Shown here in pieces: positions 7,986 to 16,763 of a DNA stretch of 64,000 nucleotides. Made by a program: the position numbers and the translations under genes. Position 1 is the stretch's first letter; each line of letters opens with the position of its first letter. Below the pieces are notes generated by a model. The model saw only the letters and a program-made list of their open reading frames with translations. It was not told the origin of the DNA and did not search any database. This DNA is from Chloroflexota bacterium (lineage in GTDB: Bacteria > Chloroflexota > Dormibacteria > Dormibacterales > Dormibacteraceae), in the NCBI GenBank assembly GCA_005880915.1, contig VBIW01000036.1:153800-217799 (forward strand). The letters run 5' to 3'.

Positions 7986-9017
7986 TCAGCCTTCTCGCAG
8001 CCTTCTCGCCACCGCGTCGCCGACTTCTCGAGTCGAGAGGCCGCCGCCAAGGTCCCGCGTGCACTCGCCCGCGCGGATGGCCGATTCGACCGCACCCTCG
8101 ATCGCGTTAGCCATTTCTGTTTGACCCAGGTGTCTAACCATCATAGATGCGCTCAAAATCGCCCCGATCGGATTTACGACGCCCCGCCCCGCGATGTCCG
8201 GCGCCGTCCCATGCACGGGCTCGAAGAGGCCCTGTCCGGTCTGGGGGTTGACGTTGCCGGACGGCGCGATGCCCATCCCGCCTATGAGCTCCGCCGTCAG
8301 GTCGGAGAGGATGTCACCGAAGAGGTTGCCGGTGACGATGACGTCAAATTGGGTCGGGTCGCGGACGAGCTGCATCGCCGCAGCATCCACATATAGATGA
8401 CGCGTCTTGACCTTCGCGTGCTTGGCGGCCACAGCTTTCCACTGCTGCTGCCAGAGCGCTCCCGCGTAGGTCATTGCGTTGGACTTGTCGACCATCACCA
8501 CCTCGCGCTTCGCGACACCGAAGGCGTATTCGAGGATTCGTGTCACTCCCAGGTATGTGTTGAGGTCCTCCTGGATCGCCACCTCCTGGTCGGTGCCCTT
8601 CTTGAATCGCCCACCCATGCCGACGTACAGCCCTTCTGTGTTCTCACGGACGATCAGCAGGTCGATCGCCCTCTTGTCTTCGCGCCGGAGGGGTGAGAGC
8701 CGGTCGTCGTAGAGCCTGGCGGGGCGCAGGTTGACGTAGAGGTCGAGCTCGAATCGCAGGCGGAGCAGCACGCCGGCGAGATACGCGGCGTCGTTGACCC
8801 GTGGGTCGCCCACCGCGCCGAAGAGGATCGCGTCGGCCCGTTCCAGCTCGCCCCATACCTGCGTCGGGATCGGCTCGCCAGTGCGGAGGTACTGCTCTGC
8901 GTTGACGTCGTACTCCTCGAAGTCGAAGTCCGCGCCCGCCGCCTTCAGGACCTTGATCGCCTCCGGGACGACCTCTCTTCCGGCACCGTCGCAGGGCAGC
9001 ACGGCGATTTTGGTCAC
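7986..9017 (-). CDS. leuB: 3-isopropylmalate / isocitrate dehydrogenase family protein
   Basis: A 343-residue NAD(P)-dependent beta-decarboxylating dehydrogenase. Motifs include DGAGREVVPEA at the N terminus, NLRPARLYDD, the substrate-site RENTEGLYVGMGG, the catalytic VDKSNAM lysine region, the metal-binding NLFGDILSDLTAELIGG, and the cofactor loop EPVHGTAPDIAG. The family includes isopropylmalate, homoisocitrate, isocitrate and tartrate dehydrogenases. Context (leuC, leuD, LeuA-like) favours isopropylmalate or a homologue. GTG overlaps the stop of the upstream acyl-CoA ligase by four bases (GTGA), so this enzyme is translationally tied to a CoA ligase, which is not typical for leucine operons. 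Confidence 0.88.
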   Translation of the reverse strand: MTKIAVLPCDGAGREVVPEAIKVLKAAGADFDFEEYDVNAEQYLRTGEPIPTQVWGELERADAILFGAVGDPRVNDAAYLAGVLLRLRFELDLYVNLRPARLYDDRLSPLRREDKRAIDLLIVRENTEGLYVGMGGRFKKGTDQEVAIQEDLNTYLGVTRILEYAFGVAKREVVMVDKSNAMTYAGALWQQQWKAVAAKHAKVKTRHLYVDAAAMQLVRDPTQFDVIVTGNLFGDILSDLTAELIGGMGIAPSGNVNPQTGQGLFEPVHGTAPDIAGRGVVNPIGAILSASMMVRHLGQTEMANAIEGAVESAIRAGECTRDLGGGLSTREVGDAVARRLREG

Positions 9018-10546
9018 GACGCGGGTGCCGCCTCGGGCGCACGCTCACGCAATTTGTAGCGCTGGATCTTGCCGGTCACGGTCTTCGGCAGGTCGGAGAC
9101 GAACTCGATCATGTGCGGGTACTGGAAACGCTGCAGGCGCGATTTGCAGTGGTCCTGGAGCTCGCTGACCAGCCCTTCGCTCTTTGCCGTGTCCGGCTTG
9201 GCGATCACGAACGCCTTGATTTTGGTGAAGCCATCGACAGAGATGCCGACGACCGCGCTCTCCGCCACCGCCGGATGCTCGAGCAGCGCGGATTCGATCT
9301 CGATCGGCGACACCCACAGTCCGCTGACCTTGATCATGTCGTCGGATCGGCCTTCGTACCAGTAAAAGCCGTCGCCGTCGACCCTGTAGCGATCGCCGGT
9401 GAAGAACCAGTCGCCGAGAATCGATCGCTTCGATTTCTCGTGCTGCGCCCAGTAGAGGGCGAGCGCGCTATCGCCTTTCACATACAGGTCGCCGGCCTCG
9501 CCCTTCTCGACCGGGTTGCCCTGGTCGTCCAGGATCTTGAGCTCGTAGCCGGGGACCGGCTTGCCGCTCGAACCGGGTCGCACGTCGTCAAGCCGGTTGG
9601 AGCAGTAGATGTGGAGCATCTCGGTCGAGCCGACACCGTCGAGGACCGTGAGCCCGAACGCGTCTTTCCAGCGGCGCCAGACCTCTGCGGGCAAAGCTTC
9701 CGCCGCCGCCACGCAGTGACGGATCGAAGAAAGGTCGCGGCTCTTGGCGCCTTCAAAATTGAGGATGGCGTTGTAAAGCGTCGGGGCGCTGAAGAAGAGC
9801 GTCGGGCGCCGCTTCTCGATCGTCTCCAGCACGGTCGCAGGCGTGTGCCGTCCGGCGTGGAGTACGGTCGATGCCCCGACCCAGTAGGGAAACGTGAGGT
9901 TGTTGCCGAATCCATATGCGTGGAAGAGGCCGGTGGTCGAGAAGGTGACGTCCCTTTCGGTGATCCCCAGCACCTGTTCGGCGTAGGTGACCCAGGTGTA
10001 GGGGATGTCGTGCTGGAGGTGGACCACTGCCTTCGGTTTGCCGGTCGAGCCGGAGCTGTAGAGCCAGAAGGCCATGTCGTCGCGGCGGGTGTTGGCGGTG
10101 GCAACGTCGTCGTCGGGTCGGATCTGGTCGACGCGCAGCAGGCGTGGCTTGTGTGCGCTTCGGTCCGCTGCGGGCTTCAGCTTCTCCTCGGTGTTGGCGT
10201 CCACGGCGATCACGGGCGCAAGCGAATCGTCGATGAAGTGGTCGTAGTCCTCACTGCGCTGGAGGAGCGGGTTTACGGGGACCGGGATTGCGCCGATCCG
10301 GATCGCACCGAGGAACAGCGCAACCCAGCCGGGGCCGTCGAAGCCGGCGATGAGGACTCGCTCCTCGCGCCGCACGCCGAGGTCGATAAGGGCGCGGGCG
10401 GCGCCGCAAGCCAGGCGGGAGAGGTCGCCGTACGCCAGGTCGCCGGCGGCGGAGTGGATAGCGATCTTGCCTGCCCGGCCGGCTTGGAGGTTGCGCTCGA
10501 GCAGGTCGGCGCCGACGTTGTAGCGATCCGGCACGTTCACTGCCAT
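9014..10546 (-). CDS. AMP-dependent acyl-CoA synthetase, benzoate-CoA ligase family
   Basis: A 510-residue adenylate-forming ligase. Core motifs are YSSGSTGKPKAVVH (ATP loop), FHAYGFGNN, GVGSTEMLHIY (A5), WFFTGDRYRVDGDGFYWYEGRSDDMIK (A7/A8, split here only as a description) and PKTVTGKIQRYKLRE with the adenylation lysine. The N terminus NVPDRYNVGADLLERNL is characteristic of benzoate/4-hydroxybenzoate-CoA ligases, so an aromatic or other cyclic/short carboxylate is plausible. I chose ATG 10546; the longer open frame to 10975 would run across the promoter of the divergent HNH gene. It is the first gene of the minus-strand operon running to the E1-alpha gene. Confidence 0.87.
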   Translation of the reverse strand: MAVNVPDRYNVGADLLERNLQAGRAGKIAIHSAAGDLAYGDLSRLACGAARALIDLGVRREERVLIAGFDGPGWVALFLGAIRIGAIPVPVNPLLQRSEDYDHFIDDSLAPVIAVDANTEEKLKPAADRSAHKPRLLRVDQIRPDDDVATANTRRDDMAFWLYSSGSTGKPKAVVHLQHDIPYTWVTYAEQVLGITERDVTFSTTGLFHAYGFGNNLTFPYWVGASTVLHAGRHTPATVLETIEKRRPTLFFSAPTLYNAILNFEGAKSRDLSSIRHCVAAAEALPAEVWRRWKDAFGLTVLDGVGSTEMLHIYCSNRLDDVRPGSSGKPVPGYELKILDDQGNPVEKGEAGDLYVKGDSALALYWAQHEKSKRSILGDWFFTGDRYRVDGDGFYWYEGRSDDMIKVSGLWVSPIEIESALLEHPAVAESAVVGISVDGFTKIKAFVIAKPDTAKSEGLVSELQDHCKSRLQRFQYPHMIEFVSDLPKTVTGKIQRYKLRERAPEAAPAS

Positions 10547-10659
10547 GAATCTTGGCACGGGGACGACAGGACTGTGAAGGGTGTGTGGTGGATGCGTCTG
10601 GGGTGGCCGTTGGTGGGGCTTGGCGAGGTTGGGGTGAACCTTTCTGCATGTTAATTTAC

Positions 10660-10687
10660 TTGACACCGTACGTATGTTTGGTACAAT
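10660..10687 (+). promoter_or_regulatory. sigma-70-type promoter giving a leaderless mRNA
   Basis: TTGACA at 10660-10665, a 16-base spacer and TACAAT at 10682-10687 form a near-consensus housekeeping promoter in an otherwise GC-rich background. The ATG of the HNH gene begins at 10694, only six bases after the -10 box, so transcription should start at or very near the A of the start codon. No ribosome-binding site can fit between. The spacer holds two GTAC-containing half-sites (10668-10671 region and 10681 region) that might be an operator; this is a guess. Confidence 0.8.
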
Positions 10688-10693
10688 ATTGGC

Positions 10694-11813
10694 ATGGTCG
10701 AGCTGGTTCCTGGGGAGGTCGACGTCGCCTACGAGATGGTCGGCATCCGCCAGGCCATCGACTTGCTCGAGCTCCAGTTCTCCCGCCTCGCCGCCACCTT
10801 CGACAAAGGTGCCTACTGGGAGCAGGAGGGCTCCAACAGCCCGATCGACTGGATTCGCTTCAACTGCCACCTCACCTCCAACGCGGCCGGGGCACGGATC
10901 GCAGTCGGCGAGAACCTGGGACGCGTGGCGGAGAGTGCGCAGGCCATGCAGGCAGGTGAGATCGGCTTCACCCACCTGGTCGAGATGGCGCGGACGGCTG
11001 ATGCGGTGGGTAAGGCCTTTGACGAGACCAAGCTCCTGGAGCTGGCGCGCGAGAACTCACCCGGCAAGTTCCACTACAAGTGCATGCACTACCGCCACTC
11101 GGTCGACGCCAAGGCAGTCGCCGAAGAACAGGCCGAGCTGGCCGAGACGCGCTTCCTCCACTTGAACACGCAGGATGACGGCGGCCTTTTCATCACCGGG
11201 CTGCTCGATCCGGTCGGCGGTGCGCTGGTGCGCAACGCGCTGGAGCCGCTGGCGCGGAGCTCAGGCGCTGACGACTTTCGCGATGCGCCCAAGCGTTGGG
11301 CCGACGCCCTGGTCGAGCTGGCCTCGAGCAAGACCAGGATTCAGATGCAGGTCACGAGCTCGGTCGAGACCCAACCTTCGGGGCCCCCGCGACGAAGTCG
11401 CGGGAGGGTGCCCGGGCGCAGAGACCGAGTTCTCCCTCCCAATCTCCTCCAAGACCGTCGAGCGCTGGGCCTGCGACTCGAGCCTGAGCCGGATCCTGAT
11501 GCAGGACTCGGTGGTGATCGACGTCGGCCGGAGCGAGCGGACGATCAAAGGCCCGCGGCGCCGGGCGCTGATCGCGCGGGACAAGCACTGCCAGTGGCCG
11601 GGTTGCGAGCGGACGGCGTCAAGGTGCGATGGACATCACGTCGTGCATTGGCTGCACGGCGGCGGCGGAGAGATCGAAAACCAGATCCTGCTCTGCCACC
11701 GGCATCACTGGATGGTGCATGAGGGCTGCTGGCAGCTGGTCAAGACCGATGACGGCCGGATCGTGACCATCGCACCGACAGTCACCTTCGGATTGCCGCG
11801 CGGGCCAGACTAG
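10694..11813 (+). pseudogene. 13E12-repeat / DUF222 HNH endonuclease gene, interrupted by a frameshift
   Basis: The first part (10694 to about 11370) encodes a DUF222 domain: IDLLELQFSRLAATF, WIRFNCHLTSNAAGARI, GEIGFTHLVEMARTADA and the LDPVGGALVRNALEPL region. After VTSSVET the frame is lost. The continuation, from about 11410 in the next frame, has EFSLPISSKTVERWACD, SRILMQDSVVIDVGR and a complete HNH nuclease motif (CQWPGC, then GHHVVHW, then LLCHRHHW) to the stop at 11813. The total length is a multiple of three plus one, so one base is extra or two are missing. An 8-bp hairpin with a GAA loop lies at the junction. It is either a pseudogene, a sequencing or assembly error, or a programmed frameshift. 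Confidence 0.82.
11386..11404. repeat. perfect hairpin at the frameshift junction
   Basis: CCCGCGAC, a GAA loop and GTCGCGGG form a perfect 8-bp stem. It lies exactly where the DUF222-HNH reading frame is lost. Stable GC hairpins are frequent sites of polymerase slippage and sequencing error, and can also be part of frameshift signals. Confidence 0.8.
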
Positions 11814-11817
11814 AGAG

Positions 11818-12330
11818 GTGACCTTCGAGCGTAGGGCGCGCCGTTTCTCGTCCGCGCGGCTGGAGGTCGTTGCGCGTCGCCTGATGGGCACCTCTCCCCT
11901 CTGCTCACTCTCCACCGTGTCTTACGGTGGTCGCGCACACATCAATCACATGTATTTCGCATTCACCGATCGCTTTGAAGTCGTGTGGATCTCGGATCCC
12001 GACTCGATTCATTCCCGCAACCTCGTACGCAACCGGTCGGCCGCGGTGACGGTCTACGACTCGCATCAGACCTGGGGCAAGCCCGACCGCGGCATCCAAC
12101 TGTTCGGGACCGCCGGCGTGACGTCCGGACGCGTCGCGGATGCCGCCCATCGCGTATACGGTCGGCGATTTCGTGACTACGACTCCGAGGCAGAAGGACT
12201 TCCCGCGTACCGTTTCAAGGCCCGAACTGTGAAGCTCTTCGACGAGCGCACGCTCGCTCCCATAACTCTCGTGAGTGCCCGAGTGACGCGCGACGGCCTC
12301 GTGTGGTCGAAGACCGAAGTCTGGACCTGA
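11818..12330 (+). CDS. pyridoxamine-5'-phosphate-oxidase-like (split-barrel flavin) protein
   Basis: A 170-residue protein with the FMN-binding split-barrel pattern: a helix, then TSPLCSLSTVSYGGRAHINHMYFAF, WISDPDSIHSRNLVRN and the following AAVTVYDSHQTWGKPDRGIQLFG segment (described in parts). Such proteins bind FMN, F420 or haem and act as small reductases or oxidases; the cofactor cannot be told here. GTG start at 11818, four bases after the HNH gene stop, with GAGAG just upstream. It ends 3 bp before the convergent stop of an acyl-CoA synthetase. Confidence 0.7.
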   Translation: MTFERRARRFSSARLEVVARRLMGTSPLCSLSTVSYGGRAHINHMYFAFTDRFEVVWISDPDSIHSRNLVRNRSAAVTVYDSHQTWGKPDRGIQLFGTAGVTSGRVADAAHRVYGRRFRDYDSEAEGLPAYRFKARTVKLFDERTLAPITLVSARVTRDGLVWSKTEVWT

Positions 12331-12333
12331 GCA

Positions 12334-13911
12334 CTACTGCCTGACGACTGCCGCCGCGCCCTTCCTCAATACGTATTTCTGGATCTTGCCGGTCGCCGTC
12401 TTGGGCAGCTCGGGCACGAACGTCACGCCATGCGGCGCCTTGAAATGCGCCAACCGGTCGCGCGTGAACGCGATCAGCTCCGCATCCGTGGCGCTGGCGC
12501 CAGGTTTGAGCACGACGTAGGCGTACGGCGCCTCGCCCCATTTCTCGTGGGGCAGCCCGACGATCGCGGCCTCCTGCACGGCGGGGTGTCGCAGCAACAC
12601 GCCCTCGACCTCCAGGCTCGAGATGTTCTCTCCCCCGCTGATGATCACGTCCTTGATCCGGTCGCGGATCTCGACGTAGCCGTCCGGGTGGAGGACTGCG
12701 GCGTCGCCGGTGTGGAACCAGCCATCGCCCATTACCTTCTTGGTCGCCTCGGGGTCGTTGTAGTAGCCCTTCATGATCACGTTGCCACGCGCGACGATCT
12801 CACCCAGCGTCTTGCCGTCGGCGGCCACGTCCTTTCCAGCTTCGTCGACCACGCGCAGCTCGCCCGACGTGATCAGCTCGACGCCGGTTCGGGCCTTGAT
12901 GATCCCGCGCTCGGTGGTGTCCAGCTTTTTGTGCTCCGGCCGTGGCTCGCAGATGGTGATGAAAGGAGCTGTCTCGGTGAGTCCATAGACCTGGGTCACC
13001 TCCCACCCGAGATCGCCTTCCATGCGCTCGATCGTCGCTGCGGCAGGTGCTGCTCCCGCGGTGATGACGTGGACGCCTTTGGGCACGTCGCCCCGGACGT
13101 CGGCAGGAGCGTTGGCAAGACCGATCAGGATCGTCGGCGCGGCGCAGAGCCAGCCGACATTCTCCTTGCGGACCAGGTCGAAAACCCGTGCTGGCTCCAC
13201 CTTCGGCAGACATATGTGTGTCCCTCCGACGGCGGTGATGATCCAGACGAAGGTCCATCCGTTCGCATGGAACATCGGCAGGGTCCACAAGTAGCGATCG
13301 CCGACAGTGATGTGGAAATGCACGAGCGTGCCGACGGCATTGGCCCAGGCGTTCCGGTGCGTGATCATCACGCCCTTCGGCTTGGCAGTGGTGCCGCTCG
13401 TGTAGTTGATGGTCAGGAGATCGTCTTCGTTGATTTCGGGGCGCGTGAAAACGGGTTTGGCCGCCGCGAGGGCTGGTTCGTATTCGGTCCAGCCCTTCCG
13501 TCCCCCGGCGCTGCCAAGGCTCACGAAGTGCTCGACGCCCTTCAGCTGATCGCGCACTCCGTCAATGGCCGCGAGATAGTCCGGATGGACGCATAGGACC
13601 TTGGATCCCGAATGAGTGGTGATGTAGACGAAGTCCTCGGCAGTCAGGCGAAAGTTGATCGGCACCAACACCGCACCGATCTGGGGCACGGCGTAGAAGG
13701 ACTCGAGCTGCTCATGCACGTTGGGCGCGATATATGCGACGCGGTCACCCTCCTTCACGCCCATCCCCTGCAGGGCCGCGGACCAGCGGTCGCAGCGGTC
13801 AAAGAAGTCTTCGTAGGACAGGCGAAGGTCGCCGTCGACGACCCCTTCCCTGTCTCCATACAGCTTGCGCGTGCGCCGGGCGAACTCGAGAGGCGTCAGC
13901 GGCGTCTCCAT
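12334..13911 (-). CDS. long/medium-chain fatty-acid-CoA ligase (AMP-binding)
   Basis: A 525-residue adenylate-forming enzyme with YTSGTTAKPKGVMITHRN (ATP loop), LPMFHANGWTF, QVYGLTETAPFI, the hinge region WFHTGDAAVLHPDGYVEI and RIKDVIISGGENIS, and the C-terminal PKTATGKIQKYVLR lysine motif. The pattern matches FadD-type medium/long-chain acyl-CoA synthetases. Start ATG 13911 is preceded by GGAGGGA. It lies downstream of a small coiled-coil protein gene (13 bp gap) and probably supplies acyl-CoA substrates to pathways such as the dehydratase/dehydrogenase operon at 19-23 kb; that link is inference. Confidence 0.9.
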   Translation of the reverse strand: METPLTPLEFARRTRKLYGDREGVVDGDLRLSYEDFFDRCDRWSAALQGMGVKEGDRVAYIAPNVHEQLESFYAVPQIGAVLVPINFRLTAEDFVYITTHSGSKVLCVHPDYLAAIDGVRDQLKGVEHFVSLGSAGGRKGWTEYEPALAAAKPVFTRPEINEDDLLTINYTSGTTAKPKGVMITHRNAWANAVGTLVHFHITVGDRYLWTLPMFHANGWTFVWIITAVGGTHICLPKVEPARVFDLVRKENVGWLCAAPTILIGLANAPADVRGDVPKGVHVITAGAAPAAATIERMEGDLGWEVTQVYGLTETAPFITICEPRPEHKKLDTTERGIIKARTGVELITSGELRVVDEAGKDVAADGKTLGEIVARGNVIMKGYYNDPEATKKVMGDGWFHTGDAAVLHPDGYVEIRDRIKDVIISGGENISSLEVEGVLLRHPAVQEAAIVGLPHEKWGEAPYAYVVLKPGASATDAELIAFTRDRLAHFKAPHGVTFVPELPKTATGKIQKYVLRKGAAAVVRQ

Positions 13912-13924
13912 CCCTGTCCCTCCT

Positions 13925-14254
13925 TCACGAATTGAGCATCAGAGCGAAGTCTGCGGTCTTGATCCCGCCGACAAACGCGTGGTGAGCGTTCGGCTCGAGC
14001 TCGACCGAGCGCTCGTACACGAAGGCGTAGACGTTGTCGATGTTCCAGTCGCCGTAGCCCTGGATACGTAAGCCATAGCGGAGGCCCTCATCTTCCGTGC
14101 CTCGCCGGAAGAGGTCGGTGGCGCGCGCGTAGATGGCCTTCAGGATGTCCAGCTGCATGCTCAGCTCGGCGATCGTCGTGGCGTCGCCCTCTGCCTCGAC
14201 GAGCTGCTCGACCTGTGTTTCGAGGTCGGCGATCTCCTTCTGGTAGTCGTCCAC
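13925..14254 (-). CDS. small hypothetical protein with N-terminal coiled coil
   Basis: A 109-residue protein with GTG start at 14254. Residues 1-50 form a heptad-rich helix (EIADLETQVEQLVEAEGD onward). The second half is aromatic and glycine-containing (GLRIQGYGDWNIDNVYAFVYE), ending in a beta-like segment. No family recognised, no signal or membrane segment. It sits between the H+-pyrophosphatase and the CoA ligase on the same strand with short gaps, so it may be co-transcribed with them. Confidence 0.6.
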   Translation of the reverse strand: MDDYQKEIADLETQVEQLVEAEGDATTIAELSMQLDILKAIYARATDLFRRGTEDEGLRYGLRIQGYGDWNIDNVYAFVYERSVELEPNAHHAFVGGIKTADFALMLNS

Positions 14255-14270
14255 CTCACGGTGGAGTCTA

Positions 14271-16304
14271 CTAGTGGATCAAGTAGTTCGACGAGACCGC
14301 CGCCGCGATCAGGATGGCGATGATGTTGACGACCTTGATCATGGGGTTGATGGCAGGTCCGGCCGTGTCCTTATTGGGGTCGCCGACCGTGTCTCCGGTG
14401 ACCGCAGCCTTGTGCGCCTCGGAGCCTTTGCCGCCGAGGTGTCCCTCTTCGATGTACTTCTTGGCGTTGTCCCAGGCGGCCCCGCCGCTGGTCATCTGAA
14501 TGGCCAGGAACAGGCCGGTCACGATCGCTCCGAGCAGCATGCCGCCCAGCGCACGCGGCCCGAGGAGGAATCCGACGGCGAGAGGCGCTACCACCGGGAT
14601 GATTCCCGGCACGATCATCTCCCGCTGGGCGGCCGCGGTCACGATCCGTACCGCCGTTCCGTATTCAGGCCGCCCCGTGCCCTCCAGGATTCCCTTGATC
14701 TCGCGGAACTGACGCCGCACCTCTTCCACCACCAGACCGCCGGCGCGCCCGACCGCCAGCATCGCCAGCGAACCGAACAGGAATGGCAGGATCCCGCCGA
14801 GAAACAGCCCGGCGATAACGCGCGGGTCGGAGAGCTCGAAGGTCGTCGGGTGGCCCGCCTTGGCGAGCTCCTGCGTGTACGAGGCAAAAAGGACCAACGC
14901 CGCCAGGCCCGCAGAGCCGATGGCATAGCCCTTGGTCACGGCTTTGGTCGTGTTGCCGACCGCGTCGAGCGGGTCGGTGATCTCACGGACTTCCTTGGGC
15001 AGCTTGGCCATCTCGGCAATGCCGCCGGCGTTGTCGGTGATCGGGCCATATGAGTCGATTGCGACGATGATCCCCGTCATCGACAGCATCGCGGTAGCGG
15101 CGATCGCGATTCCAAACAGGCCTCCCAATCCATAGCTGACGAGAATCCCCGCAGCGATGACGATGACTGGGAGCGCGGTGGACATCATGCCGATCGCCTG
15201 GCCCGCGATGATGTTGGTTGCGTGCCCGGTGACTGACGCCTTCGCTATGAGGTGCACCGGCCAATACGCAGTCTCGGTGAAGAATTCGGTGATCGCGACG
15301 ATCAACACGGTGACGATCACGCCGACGAGCGCCGCGAAGAAGAGGTTGTTGGGGTCGCTGACAAACTGGTTGGCTGGAAGGTAGCCGTTGCTCTTCATGT
15401 ACTGCGTGACGATGTAGAAGCCGACGACAGCGATCACAACCGCGACAAGGAGGCCGGCGTAAAGCGCGCCCATGATCCACCGCGGGTTGTAGATGCGGAC
15501 AAAGAACGAGCCAACGATCGAGCCGACCACGCTCACGGACCCCAGCAGCAGCGGGTAGACAACCCAGCCGAGCTGGTTCTTGAACAGCAGCGACGCGAGC
15601 AGCATCGCGGCGATCATCGTCACGGCATAGGTCTCGAACAGGTCTGCCGCCATGCCCGCGCAGTCACCGACGTTGTCGCCGACGTTATCGGCGATGACGG
15701 CCGGGTTGCGCGGATCGTCTTCCGGAATCCCGGCCTCGACTTTGCCCACGAGATCGGCGCCGACGTCGGCGGCCTTGGTGTAGATCCCGCCGCCCAGCCG
15801 GGCGAACACCGAGACGAGGCTCGCGCCGAAGGCCAGGCCGACAAGCAGTTCTGGATTCTTGAACACGAGGAAGGCAGCCGAGACGCCGAGCAGGCCAAGA
15901 CCGACCACCATGAAGCCGGTAACGGCGCCGCCTCGGAATGCAACCTGCAGCGCGCTGTTCAAACCGCTGCGCGCCGCCTCGGCCGTGCGTAGGTTGGCTC
16001 GGACGGCGATGTTCATCCCGACGTAGCCGGCGGAAGCGGACAGCACCGCTCCGACGACATAGAGGGCCGCCGTCCTCCAGTCGATAAAGAACCCGATGAC
16101 GACCGCTATGACCACGCCGATGATGGCGATCACTGTGTACTGGCGGTTCAGGTAGGCAGCGGCCCCCTCCTGGATTGCCAGGGCAATCTCACGCATGCGG
16201 TCATTGCCGGTCGGCTTGTTCAGGACCAGAAAGATCAGGACGACTGCAAAAGCAACGGCGGCCAGTCCGCCGGCCACGCCAAACCAGGCTGTGTTGGGGT
16301 CCAT
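14271..16304 (-). CDS. hppA: K+-independent membrane-bound proton-translocating pyrophosphatase
   Basis: A 677-residue, roughly 16-helix membrane protein that couples PPi hydrolysis to H+ export. Key motifs are [11 protein letters not shown] (about 180-190), the PPi/Mg site [20 protein letters not shown] (about 205-224), and [16 protein letters not shown] (about 417-432). The late DNAKKYIE and [17 protein letters not shown] signatures are also present. At the K+ switch it reads [10 protein letters not shown], with Lys at 454 and Thr at 457. Lys here, instead of Ala, is the hallmark of the K+-independent proton pumps. Start ATG 16304 follows a strong GGGAGG site. It should recover energy from PPi made by CoA ligases and biosynthesis. 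Confidence 0.96.
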   Translation of the reverse strand: MDPNTAWFGVAGGLAAVAFAVVLIFLVLNKPTGNDRMREIALAIQEGAAAYLNRQYTVIAIIGVVIAVVIGFFIDWRTAALYVVGAVLSASAGYVGMNIAVRANLRTAEAARSGLNSALQVAFRGGAVTGFMVVGLGLLGVSAAFLVFKNPELLVGLAFGASLVSVFARLGGGIYTKAADVGADLVGKVEAGIPEDDPRNPAVIADNVGDNVGDCAGMAADLFETYAVTMIAAMLLASLLFKNQLGWVVYPLLLGSVSVVGSIVGSFFVRIYNPRWIMGALYAGLLVAVVIAVVGFYIVTQYMKSNGYLPANQFVSDPNNLFFAALVGVIVTVLIVAITEFFTETAYWPVHLIAKASVTGHATNIIAGQAIGMMSTALPVIVIAAGILVSYGLGGLFGIAIAATAMLSMTGIIVAIDSYGPITDNAGGIAEMAKLPKEVREITDPLDAVGNTTKAVTKGYAIGSAGLAALVLFASYTQELAKAGHPTTFELSDPRVIAGLFLGGILPFLFGSLAMLAVGRAGGLVVEEVRRQFREIKGILEGTGRPEYGTAVRIVTAAAQREMIVPGIIPVVAPLAVGFLLGPRALGGMLLGAIVTGLFLAIQMTSGGAAWDNAKKYIEEGHLGGKGSEAHKAAVTGDTVGDPNKDTAGPAINPMIKVVNIIAILIAAAVSSNYLIH

Positions 16305-16372
16305 TTACCTCCCTCGATTCGCGGAGGCGCCGAGAAGCGCCGCGACCGGATAGCTTAGGGGAACCGCAAAAT

Positions 16373-16645
16373 TCACCACGCGAGCTCGAATCGGTCGAGC
16401 CCACCGGCGGCCTCGGACCACCGCGTTTCCACCCGGTCGACCCGGGCCAGCCGGGGACCCTCTTCCAGCGCACGCTTCAGCTGTTCGAGCTCCCCCCTGC
16501 CACCCTCGGCGACCAGCTCCACCGTGCCGTCGTCGTTGTTGCGCACCCACCCCCGCAGGCCAAGCTGCTGCGCCTTGCGCTGGACGAAGTACCTGAACCC
16601 GACGCCCTGTACATCGCCGCGGACGATGGCGTGCAACCGCTCCAT
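16373..16645 (-). CDS. acyP: acylphosphatase
   Basis: A 90-residue protein of standard acylphosphatase length with the phosphate-binding loop GDVQGVGFRYFV (Arg about 18) and the catalytic asparagine in GLRGWVRNNDDGTVE. It hydrolyses acyl phosphates such as acetyl- or carbamoyl phosphate. It is encoded upstream of hppA on the same strand with a 68-bp gap and is separated from divergent cinA by a palindromic repeat element. Confidence 0.93.
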   Translation of the reverse strand: MERLHAIVRGDVQGVGFRYFVQRKAQQLGLRGWVRNNDDGTVELVAEGGRGELEQLKRALEEGPRLARVDRVETRWSEAAGGLDRFELAW

Positions 16646-16665
16646 GTCGCTTCGAGGTTAGCAAG

Positions 16666-16740
16666 GCGCCCTCTCCCCAAAGGGGGGCGATCAGTGGGTC
16701 ACATCCATATGCTCTTGCCGCCAGGGTCCGGAGAGGGGCG
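16666..16740 (-). repeat. palindromic extragenic repeat, copy A
   Basis: A 75-base element bounded by CCCTCTCCCC and its near-complement GGAGAGGGGCG. Its reverse complement matches the element at 56198-56276 through the interior, including CTGGCGGCAAG, GCATA-GGATG, and the TGATCGC that precedes the closing arm. It fills most of the intergenic space between acyP and cinA. Confidence 0.8.
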
Positions 16741-16763
16741 AGCGCAGAACTAAGCTTTGACAC

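Noticed and set aside
6720..8396. 558-codon open frame on the plus strand over leuB/leuC
   Set aside because: It is the antisense shadow of two strongly motif-supported genes; its product is Arg/His-rich with no domain pattern.
9113..10654. 513-codon plus-strand frame opposite the CoA ligase
   Set aside because: Shadow of the adenylate-forming enzyme, with no recognisable motifs and composition set by the opposite strand.
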